Source: Pratylenchus scribneri
Lineage: Eukaryota > Nematoda > Chromadorea > Rhabditida > Pratylenchidae
Direction of reading: 5' to 3'
DNA: 64,000 nucleotides
NCBI GenBank assembly: GCA_030063045.1
Contig: JAQSEB010000017.1
Span: 1,612,001 to 1,676,000, forward strand
Shown here: positions 25,470-38,200 of the stretch, one piece after another
Layout of the letters: each line of letters opens with the position of its first letter
Position numbering within the stretch: the first letter of the stretch is position 1
Position numbers and translations under genes: made by a program
The notes under the pieces: model-generated
Told to the model about the DNA's origin: nothing
The model's input: only the letters and a program-made list of their open reading frames with translations
The model's database searches: none

Positions 25470-26696
25470 CTAATCAGCCAGCCGCCGCCCTCCGGCTGGA
25501 GAAAAACAAAAAGGAGAATAATGCGCGAAAACGGCGGTGGGCGAGGGAAAAGAAAAGAAGGTACTTGAACGAACAAAATGGGCGTAAAAATGGAGGGGAA
25601 AGGGAAGGGGGATTCACCTTTGAGCCCAATTTGCGTATTTGGGAAATTGCACGGAAATTGAGGGAAATCTTCGCGCACAAATGGCCGATTGTGGCGACCA
25701 AGGTTGGGTTGAATTGTGAATCTGCGCTGTTGCCTTCCAATTTCCAGCATCTACTCTCTAATCGGGCCCTTCCCCCATTCCCACAACCTCCACAATTTTC
25801 CCCGTTTGCCGACCCTCCTTTAGCCCCCGTGAGGCCCTTTGGGGCTGCTAATAATCCAGCCACCTCCGTCCATCCATTCCATTCCTCTTTTAGTTGCTTT
25901 TCCAACCGGTTCTGGGCACATCGATTCGGAGGAGAAATGGACATAAGGAAGATCATCGGCAGAAGCAGGGATAAAGAAAAATGGCCGCAACCGCAATTTC
26001 GCCCGGAGGATTTGGTATGGGAATGGAAGGGAGAACGGTATTGGATTCTGGTGGAAAAGGAGGAAAGTAACAAAGTACAAAGCAACAAACAAAGAATAAA
26101 AACATAACAAGCTAATATTGCCGCGGATAAGGATAATCCCAATTTTGGTTGGGGATGGGGACCAAAATCATATAGCCCAGAGAGCCCGTTCAATCAATTT
26201 CCAAATCCAAATGTTTTTGTGCTGTCTATTATATTCTCACATCTCACCAGATTCTTCTTCCTCTAATATAACCAAAATAAAATGAACAATATTTTTTTCA
26301 GCAAAAAAAACAAACAAAAATTAATAAAATTATAAAAACATTTTGTATGAAAAACGCAGTTTGATGAGGAGGGAAATTGGTTAGGGAAGTGGATGATGAA
26401 TTCGGTCGATGGTCTTCCAAGAAATAAAGTCAATGCAAAAATAAAAAAAAATGAATTCTTGGTGATGAAGTATTAAAAATTAATATTTATAAGTATAATT
26501 TATAAAATATGGAGGCAAAAATACAAAAAAAAATTAAATGAATGAGAGGACCGAGATGCTTTCAAGTTGGATGAAAAAAATTGGCCAACAAATACAAAAA
26601 AATATGAGTAAGGGGGGAGGAGGCGATTGTGTTTTGATCAATTTACCCGCACCACAAAATATAAGTTGCAATTAATATTTAAATATGTATTTGTAT
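25470..26696. other. Upstream region of the ptr gene, unresolved
   Basis: Long open frames lie on both strands at 25470-26190. The minus one (26193-25474, starting MNGLSGLYDFG) has one hydrophobic segment and could be an upstream exon of the ptr gene, but its low-complexity tail is not convincing. 26200-26690 is AT-rich and looks non-coding. Confidence 0.3.
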
Positions 26697-29611
26697 TTAT
26701 ATTTGACGAGCGTTCTGTTGTCCCAACATTTCCATTGGTGCCCTTCCCCCTCCTTTTTGTGGTCCATTTTGAATGTTTGCCGTCGTCGTTGTCGCAGCCG
26801 CCCCAATGCCATTGGTCATTTGTTGTTGGGCAATTCGCAGCTGGCGCATCAACAAATCTTGCTCAATGCCAAATGCATTCATTGCTGTGGCATTGGAGCC
26901 GGCGGCAATTAAGGAAGATGGGGGTGGAGGAATGGCCGAAGATGCGCCACCAGTGGCATTTGATAATTTCTGCTGGAAAAAAAGTCGAATTAATATTGTT
27001 TTGTTTCTATAATCTCAAAACATTTTTCAAAAATTAAAAAATTTAGATTTTCAACAAATATTTTTTGATTTTTTGCATATAATTTTCAAAAATAATATTT
27101 CGAAATATTAATAAAATGAACCGTTTAAAAAAATTTATGCTTATTTTTGTTGTTTTCAATATTTGCTAAAAGCTTCCCCTCTATCCACCCTCTTTCTTTC
27201 AATTTTCCCATATAAAACGTACCAGCTGTCCGCTTAACTGGCCTCGCATCAGCTGCTGTTCAATGCTCAAAGCTGGACTGGAAAGAGGATTGGCGATCGC
27301 CGATGATGAAGAGGAAGAAGGCAATTGAGGCGGAAATGCCATTTTTGGTTCCATCTAGGTGAATAACAAATACAAATATTACTCATAAAATAAATGGGTG
27401 AATTTACCGTTTGGCCAGAGAGAAATGCGGCTAAAATACTTTCGGATTTTGCATTTTCATTGTTCCCAGCAAAAAGTGGATGGCTTTGATTGAGGGCGGA
27501 TTGTGGCAGTGATTGTTGTTGATTAGTAGATTGGAATGCATCAAAAGTGGATGGGAGAATCGATGGCTGTCCATTTTGACCAAATCCGGTGGGAAATTGA
27601 ACACCATTTCCGCCCAACATTGAATTGTTTAGTAAAGCGGAGAGCAAGGTTTGTTGTTGTTGTTGAAGAAGGGAAGAGTTGGATGGAAGTTGTTCGGCAC
27701 CAAATTGTGAGAGGAGACTGAGAGCATTTTGCGGGAATTGTTGAAGTGCAGCAAATTGTGCCTGTTGTTGTTGGAGGGAGGCCAGCAGCTGGGCTTGCTG
27801 TTGGAGTTGGGCGGCAGCGGCCGCATCGCTGTTTCCGCTGGTCAGGGAGCCGGTGCCTGGGCCCAGAGGTTGAACTGGGAATCGGCCGAAAAGTTGTTGA
27901 TTGGCAGCGGCGGCCGCTTGTTGTTGAATTTGTTGCTGATTTGCTTGATATGCGGATGATGAAGTGGTGGAGGATGTTGAAGATGAGAAAAGTTGTTGGG
28001 GCATAGAGGAAAGTCCAAGGGCCGATTTTGCTGATGAAAGCAAATTGTCATTGATGGAAGAGGCGGGTTTAGCGGCAGCAGCAGTGGCCTGTTGAAGACG
28101 AGCCAACAAATTTGATGTGCTCAACAAATTGCTAAAATGTTGAATATTTAATTTAATTGATTAAAAATAAACCCACTCATTCAATGTGCTCGCTGTGGTC
28201 ATTTGTTGTTGGTTTTGTTCCAGCTGTCTTTGCTGCGCCAATAATAAATTCAATTGCAGGTGTAAATTGGTGGTCGTTGCATTATTGTTGTTCACATTTG
28301 TCAAAGTTGTTGATGAATTTAATGTCGAAGATGAGCCAAAATTTGATCCAGTGCTTGTTTTGCTCCCATTTCTTTGTTCATTTTGTTGTAATTGTTGGGA
28401 GGTGGTCACTGCAGTGTTTGGCGTCAAATTGTTATTCATCATTTTTTGTTGTTGCAATGATGACTTTTTCTCCAATTGATTTTTTCCACTCGAAGATTGT
28501 CGTCCGGAAATTCCAATGCTCGGTGTTTTCACTGGCGATTTCTTCAATAAATCTTGGTGTTTGTAAATTTCATGAGCAATGACCGCATGCATATTGCACC
28601 AGCGACCGGACTAAAAATTAATTAATTAATTTTAATTAATTTAATTAAAATTTTACTTTGAATGGAATCGATGGATTCGGATGCTGTCCAACGGCAGGCA
28701 TTTTTGTGCTCTGAGAAGCGGCCAATGCGAGTTGAGAAGCAAGCGGCATACCAAGTGGGAATGAAGACAAAATGGGAGTCGTCGAAATTCTCGGCTCATT
28801 TTGAGATGACTAAAAAATATTCTTTGATTATTTTTCGAATTATTATTACCTTTTGTTGCTGGGATTGATTGAAGGGGGTTGCCGCTGTTTTAAAACCACC
28901 TCCGGAATTGATGAATGGATTTAGTCCTGCCGCCGCCGCTGCCCGATTATCAATGGAATAGAGGAAATTGTAGGCCAATTCTGGGTTTTTCAAAAATGCT
29001 TGTTGTAATTGTTCTTGTTGTTGGGAAAGTAGTTGATATTGACTGGAGGTACTCGCGATGGATGAGACACTTCCCGAAACTAAATTATTATTTTTATTGA
29101 ATTTTGAATAAAATTATTTTTTAACCTCGTTGGAGAAAATCTTTCTCTAAAGCACTTTTTGTTGCATCCAATTGGTTTTTATCGATTGATTGGTCAGCAG
29201 AAGCGGATGAGACGGCAATCCCAATCAAAAGTTGTTTATTGGTGCCGTATTCATCCTCATATTTGGCCATTTTATTTGCAGGCGGCATTGACGAAAGTAG
29301 CAAATTGTTGGTTGGTGATTGGATCAGCCCATTCCGGTGCACAGTTGCAATTCCAATTGCGGCGGATGATGGTCGTTTCAGGCCGCCAATAAAATTTTCT
29401 GTCCCATAATTTTTGTTGAATTGCAGCCTTTCTTCAGGTCTTTGATTTTCCGTGTCCAATTTTTCAATTTTAATTTTAGCTGTTGCCGTCTTGTCGTCCA
29501 ATTGTGGATGAGGTAATGCGGAATTAGATATGGAAGGCAGGACCAAAGATTCGGGAATGGCGGAAGATGAAGATTGAGGCAATTGAACAGCAGCAGAATT
29601 TTTTGATGCAC
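26697..29611 (-). CDS. AUTS2/Tay-bridge-like Gln/Asn-rich nuclear protein
   Basis: AUTS2-family proteins are nuclear regulators linked to Polycomb complexes and neuronal development. The best evidence is the exon at about 28612-28170, which begins GRWCNMHAVIAHEIYKHQ. This matches the family's conserved GRWC-MH...A..IY.HQ core, and the preceding exon ends VGQHPNPSIPF. Upstream exons (29611-29127; 29079-28851) carry a Lys/Glu segment (KIKIEKLDTENQ), a basic LKRPSSAA piece and FLKNPELAYNFLYS. Downstream exons (28132-26697) are very rich in Gln, Asn and Ala (long Q runs), ending GQQNARQI with a stop at 26697. Low-complexity parts carry no family information, so the assignment rests on the 20-residue core. 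The first exon(s) upstream of 29611 are not identified. Confidence 0.6.
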
Positions 29612-30769
29612 GCTGAAATTTTAGTTTTAATTATTTGTTCAGCTAGCAAAAATTTCATTCATTTTTTGGGATCAAAGTGCAGGTTCATTTTTTGACTTTA
29701 AAACGTGCATGAATAATTGTGAATGAATGGTTTATTTGGTGGAACTAGTCGGCATGGATGATGGAATTTGTTTATTCTAGATTAGAGATGGACGGAATAT
29801 ATTGTTAAATTGAGAATAAACAACGATAAAAAGGGCAATGAATGAAAGTGAATAGAAAAGGTAGGGGGAAATGATTTGTTCTGCCGATAATGATGATGAA
29901 GTATGAATGGCGGAAATATGACATTATCAATGGAATTAGAATGAAGGTAAAAAACGGGTGGTAGTCAATTTTATAGCGAGAATCAAAAGTGCAAGATTCA
30001 AAGATCGAGATCATTGCATGAGCGTTGGTAGAAAAGTGAATTGGAAATTTGCTAAAAATGCCAACCGCAGTGCGAAGAATGGAATATGTTGGGTGTGGGT
30101 GGAGGTCATGTTGGCACAAATATGCACGAAAGGAAAATTGAATAGAGATTTGCTGGGCTATGCTTTTCCAAGAGAAAAAGTGGATGTAAAAATGGTTGTA
30201 AAAAGTGGAGAAACTTTAGGTTTCGGTTGGACATTGGAGGGAGGCGAAATATTAGCTAATACATAAGAGTGCGCCGGATAAATAATTAATAGGCATGAGA
30301 ATGTAAAGAGGTGGGGGTGAGTAAAAAAGGCACATTAGGTGGGGGGGGGGGGGGCGATGGACTAGTTGGCAAAAAAAAAAGAGGGTAAAGCTTTGGCCAG
30401 GAAGTGTTTTGTGCCATTTGTCCTTGTTGTCTACTCTTGCGGCCAATTTGCCGCGCCTGCCTATTTGAGGGCATAAAAATCGATAAAACAAATTTAGATG
30501 GAGGACGTGGGAGGGGAAAGTGGAAGGGAAAGGAATTGGATTGGAAATTCACATTTTTGGATATAATAAATGGAAACGAAAAACGAATGGGAAATATTTA
30601 AAAAGCATAAAGATTGACAATAGAATCGAGATCTTAAAATTTATTAAAGTACATCAATTCAATAAATGTTCGAAACAAAAAACAAAACGAACAATACAAT
30701 ATATTTTGGGATTTTGGTGGGGCACAGGGAAAATAATATAACAAATGATTTTATTTTGAACAAAAATAT
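29612..30769. other. Intergenic region between AUTS2-like and AT-hook genes
   Basis: It contains a run of 14 G at about 30340-30354 and short open frames on both strands without recognisable products. The 5' exon or promoter of the AUTS2-like gene should lie here. Confidence 0.35.
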
Positions 30770-33007
30770 TTATTGCACTTTTCGAGGTCTTCCCCTCCCT
30801 CTCTTTACCTTCTCCAATTGTTGCTTAATCTTCTTCGCCTGTTTTTGCTGCTTCTTTTCTTCCTTCCTTTGCTTTTCCTTTTCCGCCTTGTTTTGCACAA
30901 TTTCATCCTTTCGTTGCATTTCCTTCTCCTCTGGCAAAATTGATGATGATGAACTTGGTTGTCCTTGTTTCTGTGCCAATTTTGATTGTCGTCGTTCTTC
31001 TTTCTCCCGACGTTTTTTATCCTTTCGGGCCTTTTTCGCTGCTTTTTGTTCCCGTTTGAGTTCAATCTGTAAATATTTTCGCAATTTTTAATTTCCGAAA
31101 CAAAAAACAAACCTTGCTTTTTCTGCCCTTCTTCTTAATCTTCCCAAGTCGCATATTCTCCTCATATTGTTTTTGCCTTGCTTCTGCCTCCTCCCGCTCT
31201 TTGATCTTATCTTCGTGCTCTTTCATTGTCTGCAATTATTTTGTTCAGATTTTTTTTTTGTTTTTCCCAATTATTTACATTGAAATCATCCATCGATTTG
31301 AATAAAAGCAACGAGAATTCGTCGATCACAATTTCCTTGATGATGTCCTCCTTCTTGCCATCCTCCAAATTCCTCGTCAAATTTAGGCCAGGGTATTTTT
31401 TGGCGAGAAATTGCTGAGAATGAGGGCAAACGAAACTGCAAAAATAAAATATTTTTGGGGAAAGGAGTGGGTTTAAATTAGGTGAATGACATAAATAAAA
31501 AAAGGACCGACCTATGTTTTCCAATGCTCACAAATTCCCTGACCAACTCCTCATCCGTGTATTGCACAACCATTGATTGAGCGGTGGTGTCGTGGTCGAC
31601 GTCCCCAGCATTTCCATCACCATCAATATTCGAAGTTTGATCGCTGCAGGGAATTTTCCCATTCACGAGGTCAGCTGACACTTTCGATGATTGGCGTTTT
31701 TTGTTGGTCGAAGGGGGTTTCGCTTTCTTGCTTAAATTTAAAAGCATAATGAATTAATAGCCAAAAATAATAATTCCCAAAACTAACTTGGGCGTTGGCA
31801 ATGCTGGCGTTTTGAAGCAAGAAGATTCATCCTCCGGTGTTGCAGGCTTATTTTCCGGTTCTGCCATTTTCAAGTCCATTGTTGTTGGTTCATCAGTTTT
31901 CAGTTCTTCTTCCTCCTCTTGATGTTCTTCCTCCAGAGTCAATTTGCCATTGAATGATGCATTTTCGTTGATGCAATTCTTCAGGTTTTCGTTGTTAATC
32001 AACGGAGAAGTGATCCCATGGTTTTGTGCAATTTTTGAAGAAGAGGAAGTGATAATTGGATTATTAATTTTGATAATAGCTGTTGCTGCTTCGTCCTCTT
32101 TCATCACAACAATTTTAGCTGAAAATTTAAATATTAAAGTTAATTTATTGCCATGAATTTAATTAGCTAATAAAATAATAATAATGTGTGTTGATTATCC
32201 GCGAAATGTTGTGACATTGTTTGTTGGGAATGGGAATATTTATGTTTGCGTAAATAACATAAAAATAGACTTAAAATGTGAAGGAAATCGTTTCTGGTTT
32301 GGAATGAGGAGTTCCCTTTTCTTCCCCCCACCCCCACCGACGGCCGGTGGCAATGGTTTGAGAGGAAGGCTCGTGGTGCCCGGGCAAAATGTCTTCCCTA
32401 TTCCATTTTCTCGCCTCTCCTCACACTGCTCCCCCATTGCCCAGCCTCTGCCGCTGCTCGCCTACAAGTGGTAAATCAATAGAGAGAGATGGAAGGACAC
32501 TGTGGACTGGTTGAACTATTTTCATGTTGGGCGATTTTTATCCCAAATATCTTTTTGGTGGACTGCCAGCTGACCGATTAAATTTTCAGTTTTTGAATAA
32601 TTTTAATGGATAAGTTTTGGAAATTTCTTGAGAGCTTACTCAAAAAATTAACGGGCATTTTTATTTTGGATAAAGCGATAAGCAAGTGATATGAATGGAT
32701 TTTAAGATTAATTAACTTAATAAAAAGAAGAAAATAAGATTTAATTGAATATGGAAATAGATTTGGACTTTGGAGGGCAGAATTTATCACGGAAATGCTC
32801 ATTAAACTTTTTTTTTTGTTGGTTTAGTTAATAAAATCATTAATTCTATTTCGAATGTAGGATTTTCTTTTAATTTTTTGGTTAAAGTTGAAAACAAACC
32901 AGAATAGGGAAATCCACATATAGGAGTTGCGGAGAGTTCTTTATCGGCCAGAGGATTTTGAGTGTTTGGATTTTGAGGTGGACCCGTTGCAAAAAGGGCT
33001 AGTTCCC
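30770..33007 (-). CDS. Lys-rich AT-hook nuclear protein, 5' incomplete
   Basis: I do not recognise this gene by name. Minus-strand exons: 33007-about 32900 (ELALFATGPPQNPN), about 32119-31788 (AKIVVMKEDEAATAI, then an acidic EEEHQEEEEEL stretch), about 31731-31511 (basic KKAKPPSTNKKRQSS, then VVQYTDEELVREFVSIGKHR), about 31437-31281 (FVCPHSQQFLAKKYPG, DEFSLLLFKSMDDFN), about 31231-31112 (KQYEENMRLGKIKKKGRK) and about 31072-30770. The last exon is a Lys/Glu/Gln coiled coil ending KRGRGRPRKVQ, a classical AT-hook core (GRGRPRK). The compact folded module is TDEELVREF to KSMDDF. Nuclear DNA binding is inferred from the AT-hook and basic stretches. The start codon was not located. Confidence 0.6.
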
Positions 33008-33567
33008 TAGAAAAATAAATTAATTCATAAAACGAGAATTGTTGTTTTTTAAATTGAAATTTAATAATTTGCTTGAACCTGAATTTTTGCAGAAAAAAGT
33101 TCGGAAAATATACAAAATGTCTAAAGAGAATGGAAGTAGGAAAAGGATCAATAATGAAAAGAAAGAATTAATAGAAAGTGCTTGCTATAAGGGAGGATTG
33201 CAGAGCAGGGGAGCGGGGGACGGACGGGAAGAATGGAATGGAAGGAAAAGATGGGGTAGAGGAGCGAATCGAGGGAACAAGCAGCAACGCACTTTTCCCC
33301 GCAAAGCCGTGCTGGTCGCTGCTGCATTGTCAAATAGAGGAACAAGAATGTGGGGGGTTGAATTGTGTGGATGATTTGATGGACTAATTTGAGGAATTTA
33401 AATTGAGTTCTGGGATTTTAATGCTTCATCAAAAATTTATACAATAAAATTTTAAAAAAATCATCTCTGATAAAAACAGGTTTTGAATTACAAATAGTGT
33501 TTTCAAATATTTTATTCAGCCTAAATTATGTAACAAATGAAAAATATAATGCATTTATTTGATTGTT
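33008..33567. other. Spacer upstream of the AT-hook gene and downstream of NDUFS8
   Basis: A plus-strand frame at 33039-33374 is basic and low in complexity. No supported gene. Confidence 0.35.
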
Positions 33568-34344
33568 TCATCGATACAAAAATTCGGCCTGCAAATTCGC
33601 AGCCAATTCCGGTTCCCATCGATCCCCATTGGATAGTAGTTTTTCCTTGTTGTAGAGCAATTCTTCGTGAGTTTCAGTGGAGTATTCAAAATTCGGACCC
33701 TATAATAAGAGACATTTATTGGTCAATTATAAAATTGATAAATTCACCTCAACAATGGCGTCAACCGGGCAGGCTTCCTGACAAAGTCCACAATAGATGC
33801 ATTTTGTCATATCAATATCATATCGGGTCGTACGTCGACTCCCGTCTGGGCGTGTTTCGGTTTCAATTGTAATTGCCTTTGAAATTTAATTTTTCGATGG
33901 ATCGTGAATTGAATAAAATAACCTGGGCAGGGCATATTGCTTCGCAAAGTTTGCATGCAATGCATCTTTCTTCCCCGGATGGATATCGTCTTAGAGCATG
34001 CTCCCCACGGAAACGAGAACTGAGTGGTCCTTTTTCGAATGGATAGTTGATTGTTGCTGGTTCCATAAAAACATGCCCAAAAACCGATCCAAATCCTGAT
34101 ATGAAATATTTTTATCAATTTTAAACAAAAACTTTTAATAAATAAAACCTCTTATTAATTCGCCAAGCATAATCCGATTAAAACTGGCATTAATGTCACC
34201 TTGCATCGTTCCATCACTCTCCGCAGGCATTCCAACATATTCTGCAAATATTGATATTATTTTAATAATTACGATTGACACTTAACTGTAAGCAGTTCTA
34301 AATTGATTGAAAAATAGCCGAGAAGACAAAAGCAATGGCCGCAT
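33568..34344 (-). CDS. NADH dehydrogenase iron-sulfur protein 8 (NDUFS8)
   Basis: NDUFS8 (TYKY) is a mitochondrial complex I subunit carrying two 4Fe-4S clusters. Five minus-strand exons join in frame: 34344-34287, 34241-34149, 34095-33923, 33876-33748 and 33699-33568, giving 194 residues. Exon 1 is a short Arg/Ser-rich mitochondrial presequence ([12 protein letters not shown]). [21 protein letters not shown] is followed by two ferredoxin motifs, [12 protein letters not shown] and [12 protein letters not shown]. All eight cluster cysteines are present. The C-terminus (NLQAEFLYR) matches the family. The gene looks intact and is divergent from the Argonaute gene. Confidence 0.97.
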
Positions 34345-35278
34345 TTTAATTTAATAAAACAATAGCTAAAATTTAACAAAGATTAATGAAAATAAATTAT
34401 TCAATAAATGCTAAATAAGAGCTCAATAAAACAAAAGAGGAAAAATAATTTTTTAAATTTTTTGGCTTGGTTTTTTGAGAAAAGAAAAAGTAAAGCTAGG
34501 GCCCGGGCCTAAGGCCGAACTCGACGCCGGTCGCCTCGCCGGGGGCAAGATACATAAAAAAATAAAAAAATAGAATAATGCAGAACGACAATAAAATTAA
34601 AAATCACTACCTTTTACATACAGTCCGTTATTCTTTGTGATACTAGAAGTAAGAAGAAATTGATTTTTTGCCAACTTTATAATAAAAGTGAAAAAATGAT
34701 CTAATTTTGGCTTAATCAAACTCTAAATTTTATTTTTGTCGTACCATTCATTAATCATTAAAAAACTTTATTATTATTAATATTAGCTTATTAGCCTTAC
34801 AATATTAAAAAAAAACTAAAACTGAATTTCGAAGCGAATGAGATTTCATAACTAATCGATATCGATTGCACAATGCACATCACACACATCATCACATATA
34901 AAAATACCTACACCTTCATTTCTTTTTCATTCTTCGTTCACTTCGCATTTCGACTTCACATTCCGCAATCCGCATCATTCAATTCAAATTCACATTCACA
35001 CATTACATTAGCTACCTACATTACATTTTTTTTCATATTCACATTGGCATAGGGTTAATGCAGGAAGCGGGATATAATAGGTCATAAATAATTATTGTCA
35101 TCATCTCATTTCTCATCACATCATAAATCTGTTTTTAATAATAAAACGCTATAAAAAAATCGGACAAACAACTTCCATCCAAATATCCTAATTTAATTTA
35201 TTTTTTAGATTTAAAAGCTTTCAAAAAATCTAAAATTTCTACAACTTTCTGAATTCGGTCTATAATAATAAATCTGAA
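34345..35278. promoter_or_regulatory. Divergent intergenic region, NDUFS8 / Argonaute
   Basis: It separates two divergently transcribed genes and should hold both promoters. A GC-rich block of about 55 bp (34497-34551) stands out in otherwise AT-rich DNA. At 34865-35050 there is a CACATTC/ATCACA-rich stretch. No coding region seen. Confidence 0.4.
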
Positions 35279-38200
35279 ATGGCTGATCTCTCAGCAGTGT
35301 TAGGTCAATTGAATTTGGTAAGAATTATGATTCCTTCGATTATTTAAGTTTTATAATTTAGAACATTCCGCCTCATGCAACATTCGACAAAACTGTTCAA
35401 GGACTTGGCAATATTTACTCGTAAGTTCTATTAGGTTAACTCAATCAGCTCATTCTTTAATTAAGGTTCGAGATCAAACCCGGAAATACAGTTGTCTATC
35501 GCTACGATGTGGAACTGGTGCGCAAAGTCAATGGGGATGAGAAAAGCTTGACCAAAGGTGGCGGCGATGATGGGAAGAAGGGACTGTTGCGTGACATTTG
35601 TTTCGAACTGGTCAACACAACTTTCAAAGCAAATTTTGGCGACAGCGTAAGTGTTAAGTGAAGAAAAACCAACAACGATTTAATATTAAATTTAAGGTTA
35701 ATTTCGTTTATGACAACCGCAAAAACCTCTTCACTGACAAGCGAATCAATCCAGTGGTATGATTTTAATAATATTAAAATAAAAATTATGATAATTCCAG
35801 TCGACAGAGATAGCTGCCGAGCAAATGTCGAAGGACACTCGCACTTTTCTTCGCAACCAGACGGTCTACATCACCATCCAGCCGGTCAAGGACAAGAGCC
35901 ATGTCTTGAACTTGAACGACATCACTTCATCATTGCAGCGCATTACGGAAGAACAGTCGGACCATTCGCTTCGAACTTTCTTGGAAATGCTCACCTCGCA
36001 ACCGTTCCTCAATGCGTAAATATTTTCATGTTTGCAATTTTATTTCTAATCAAAAAATTTAAGAGGCGAGCACAGCATTGTCGGGATGGGTCGAATTTTC
36101 TGTCGCCATGGGGCCAAAATGCCTGGATTTCCGGCCGTGACTACTCACAAGGGCCTTGCAAAAGGTGTTCGGATCATCGAGAACGGCGACAAGACCAAAC
36201 CAGTTCCTGCGCTTGTTGCAGATGGTAAACAAATTTAATTATTTAGAAAATTAGTACAAAATATTTTAATTTCAGTCAAGACGTGTGCCTTCTTCACCGC
36301 TGGAAATTTGCGTCAAATTGCCGATGAAATGATTCAGCAGAAGGGCCCTCGTTTCAACCGCAATGATCGCAAAATGATGGAACTGTTCTGGGCTGATTTT
36401 GGTCAACTCTTCAAAGGCATCAGCGCCTCTCTTTCCTATGCTCCATCGCGCATTATCGTCATTGATTCGGTCACCAGTCGAACTTGCCAGGAGATAAGGT
36501 TTATTAAATGCATTTCATATTTTTAATCATCTTTTTTTAGCATTGATGTTGAGGGTCATTCAATGACTTTGCCAGAGTATTTCCGTGTCAAAAAGAACAC
36601 CCAAATTGATGGCCGTTATCCAGCAGTTCGCCAGCATATTGACCGCGATGTAAGTTTAAAATTTATTACAATTAAATTAAATTTGATCAATTTAGTCGCT
36701 CTTCCCGCTCGAATGCCTCAATATTCTTCCTCTTCAACGTCTCACCATTGATAAGATGATGATCAACGAGGATATGGGACGTATTTCGCGCGATTTGTTG
36801 ACGGTTAATTTAAATAATTAATAAGATTTAACAATTCCAACAAAATTTAGCACAATGCCACCAAACCGGACGTTCGTTATGGAGCCATTCAGGCCGAGAT
36901 GAAGAAAATCGGCGATCCTGACGGTCCTTCTGCGCAATTCATGGTCAAATTCGGTGTGAAACTGAAGGGAGGACGCAATGATGTGCCAATTGGGATGCTG
37001 CCATTGCCCAACATGAAGTTCGGTGGTCATGAGCAACAGCAGGACGATCGAGTAAAATTAAAATTATTTAATTAAAATAAATTTTCTTTAGGGCCGTTTT
37101 GACATTCGTGGGGGAGGCGTTCGTTATCAATACTTGGAGCCGTCGAAGATGCTCACTTCCTGGGTGGTCGGTTACCCTCGTCGAATTGAGGAGGGTCAAT
37201 ACAAGTAAACTTATTAAATTAAGGCAAGTGAATAATTATTTTTCAAGGAAATTCGTCAATGATGTGCTGTACACCGCTCGAAATCGTGGCATGCAGCTTC
37301 CGCAGCCCAAGTACGAGATAATCGAATTGGCACAATTGGAGGATGCAATGCAGCGCATGAACCGCGACAAAGTCCAATTCCTTCTCTACATTGACAATAA
37401 ATTCATCAAATCGCATTGTGAGTTCACTTTAAATCAAAATAGTATTAAATATATATGTTAGCGCTAAAACTGAAATTTCAGCTAAAACTGAAATTAGCTA
37501 GCTAAAACTGAAATTCCTCTAACTGTCTGCCACACTCTCTAACATGCTCTCCTTTTCTTTCTTTCTTTATATTTCCTATGTCACTCTCACTTTTCTCTGC
37601 ATCTCTAACCAAAAAAGTGAGAAATAGTGTGTGAATTTCAGTTTTAGCTAGCTAATTTCAGTTTTAGCGGGTTTCAGTTTTAGCGCCCACATATATTTCA
37701 GCATCGTTGAAACTGTTCGAGCGCCGCTATATGGTTCTGACCCAGCACGTCACAATTGAGATGGCACAGAAGGCGGGACCGGCTTCAGTCCAGAATGTGT
37801 TGAACAAGATGAACATGAAGTAAGTTTATTTTCTTCTTTTGAATGAAATAATTGAAAAAAAAAACATTTTTAGACTCCGCGGTTTGAACTATCTGCCAGT
37901 GCCTGATCCGATCACGTAAATATTCATATGCAATTAAATTTAGTAAATATAACTTTTAGCAAAGCAAAATTTGATTTGTCGTCTGGGAATGTGCTGGTCA
38001 TTGGAGTGGACACTTCTCGTCCGCCGCGTGCAACCGCCCATGAGCTGTTCATGATGAAGAAGCAGGGATTAATGGAAGGACTCGTTTCGGAGGAACCGAT
38101 GACTGTTGGGGTGAGCATTTAATTTTATACGTTTTTAATTTAAAAATTTAATTTTTAGTTTTGCGCAAATTACGCCAAGGATCCAAACATCTTCTACGGC

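Noticed and set aside
25474..26193. 239-residue minus-strand frame
   Set aside because: Possible upstream exon of the ptr gene, but the sequence turns low-complexity and I found no family feature to support it as a gene of its own.
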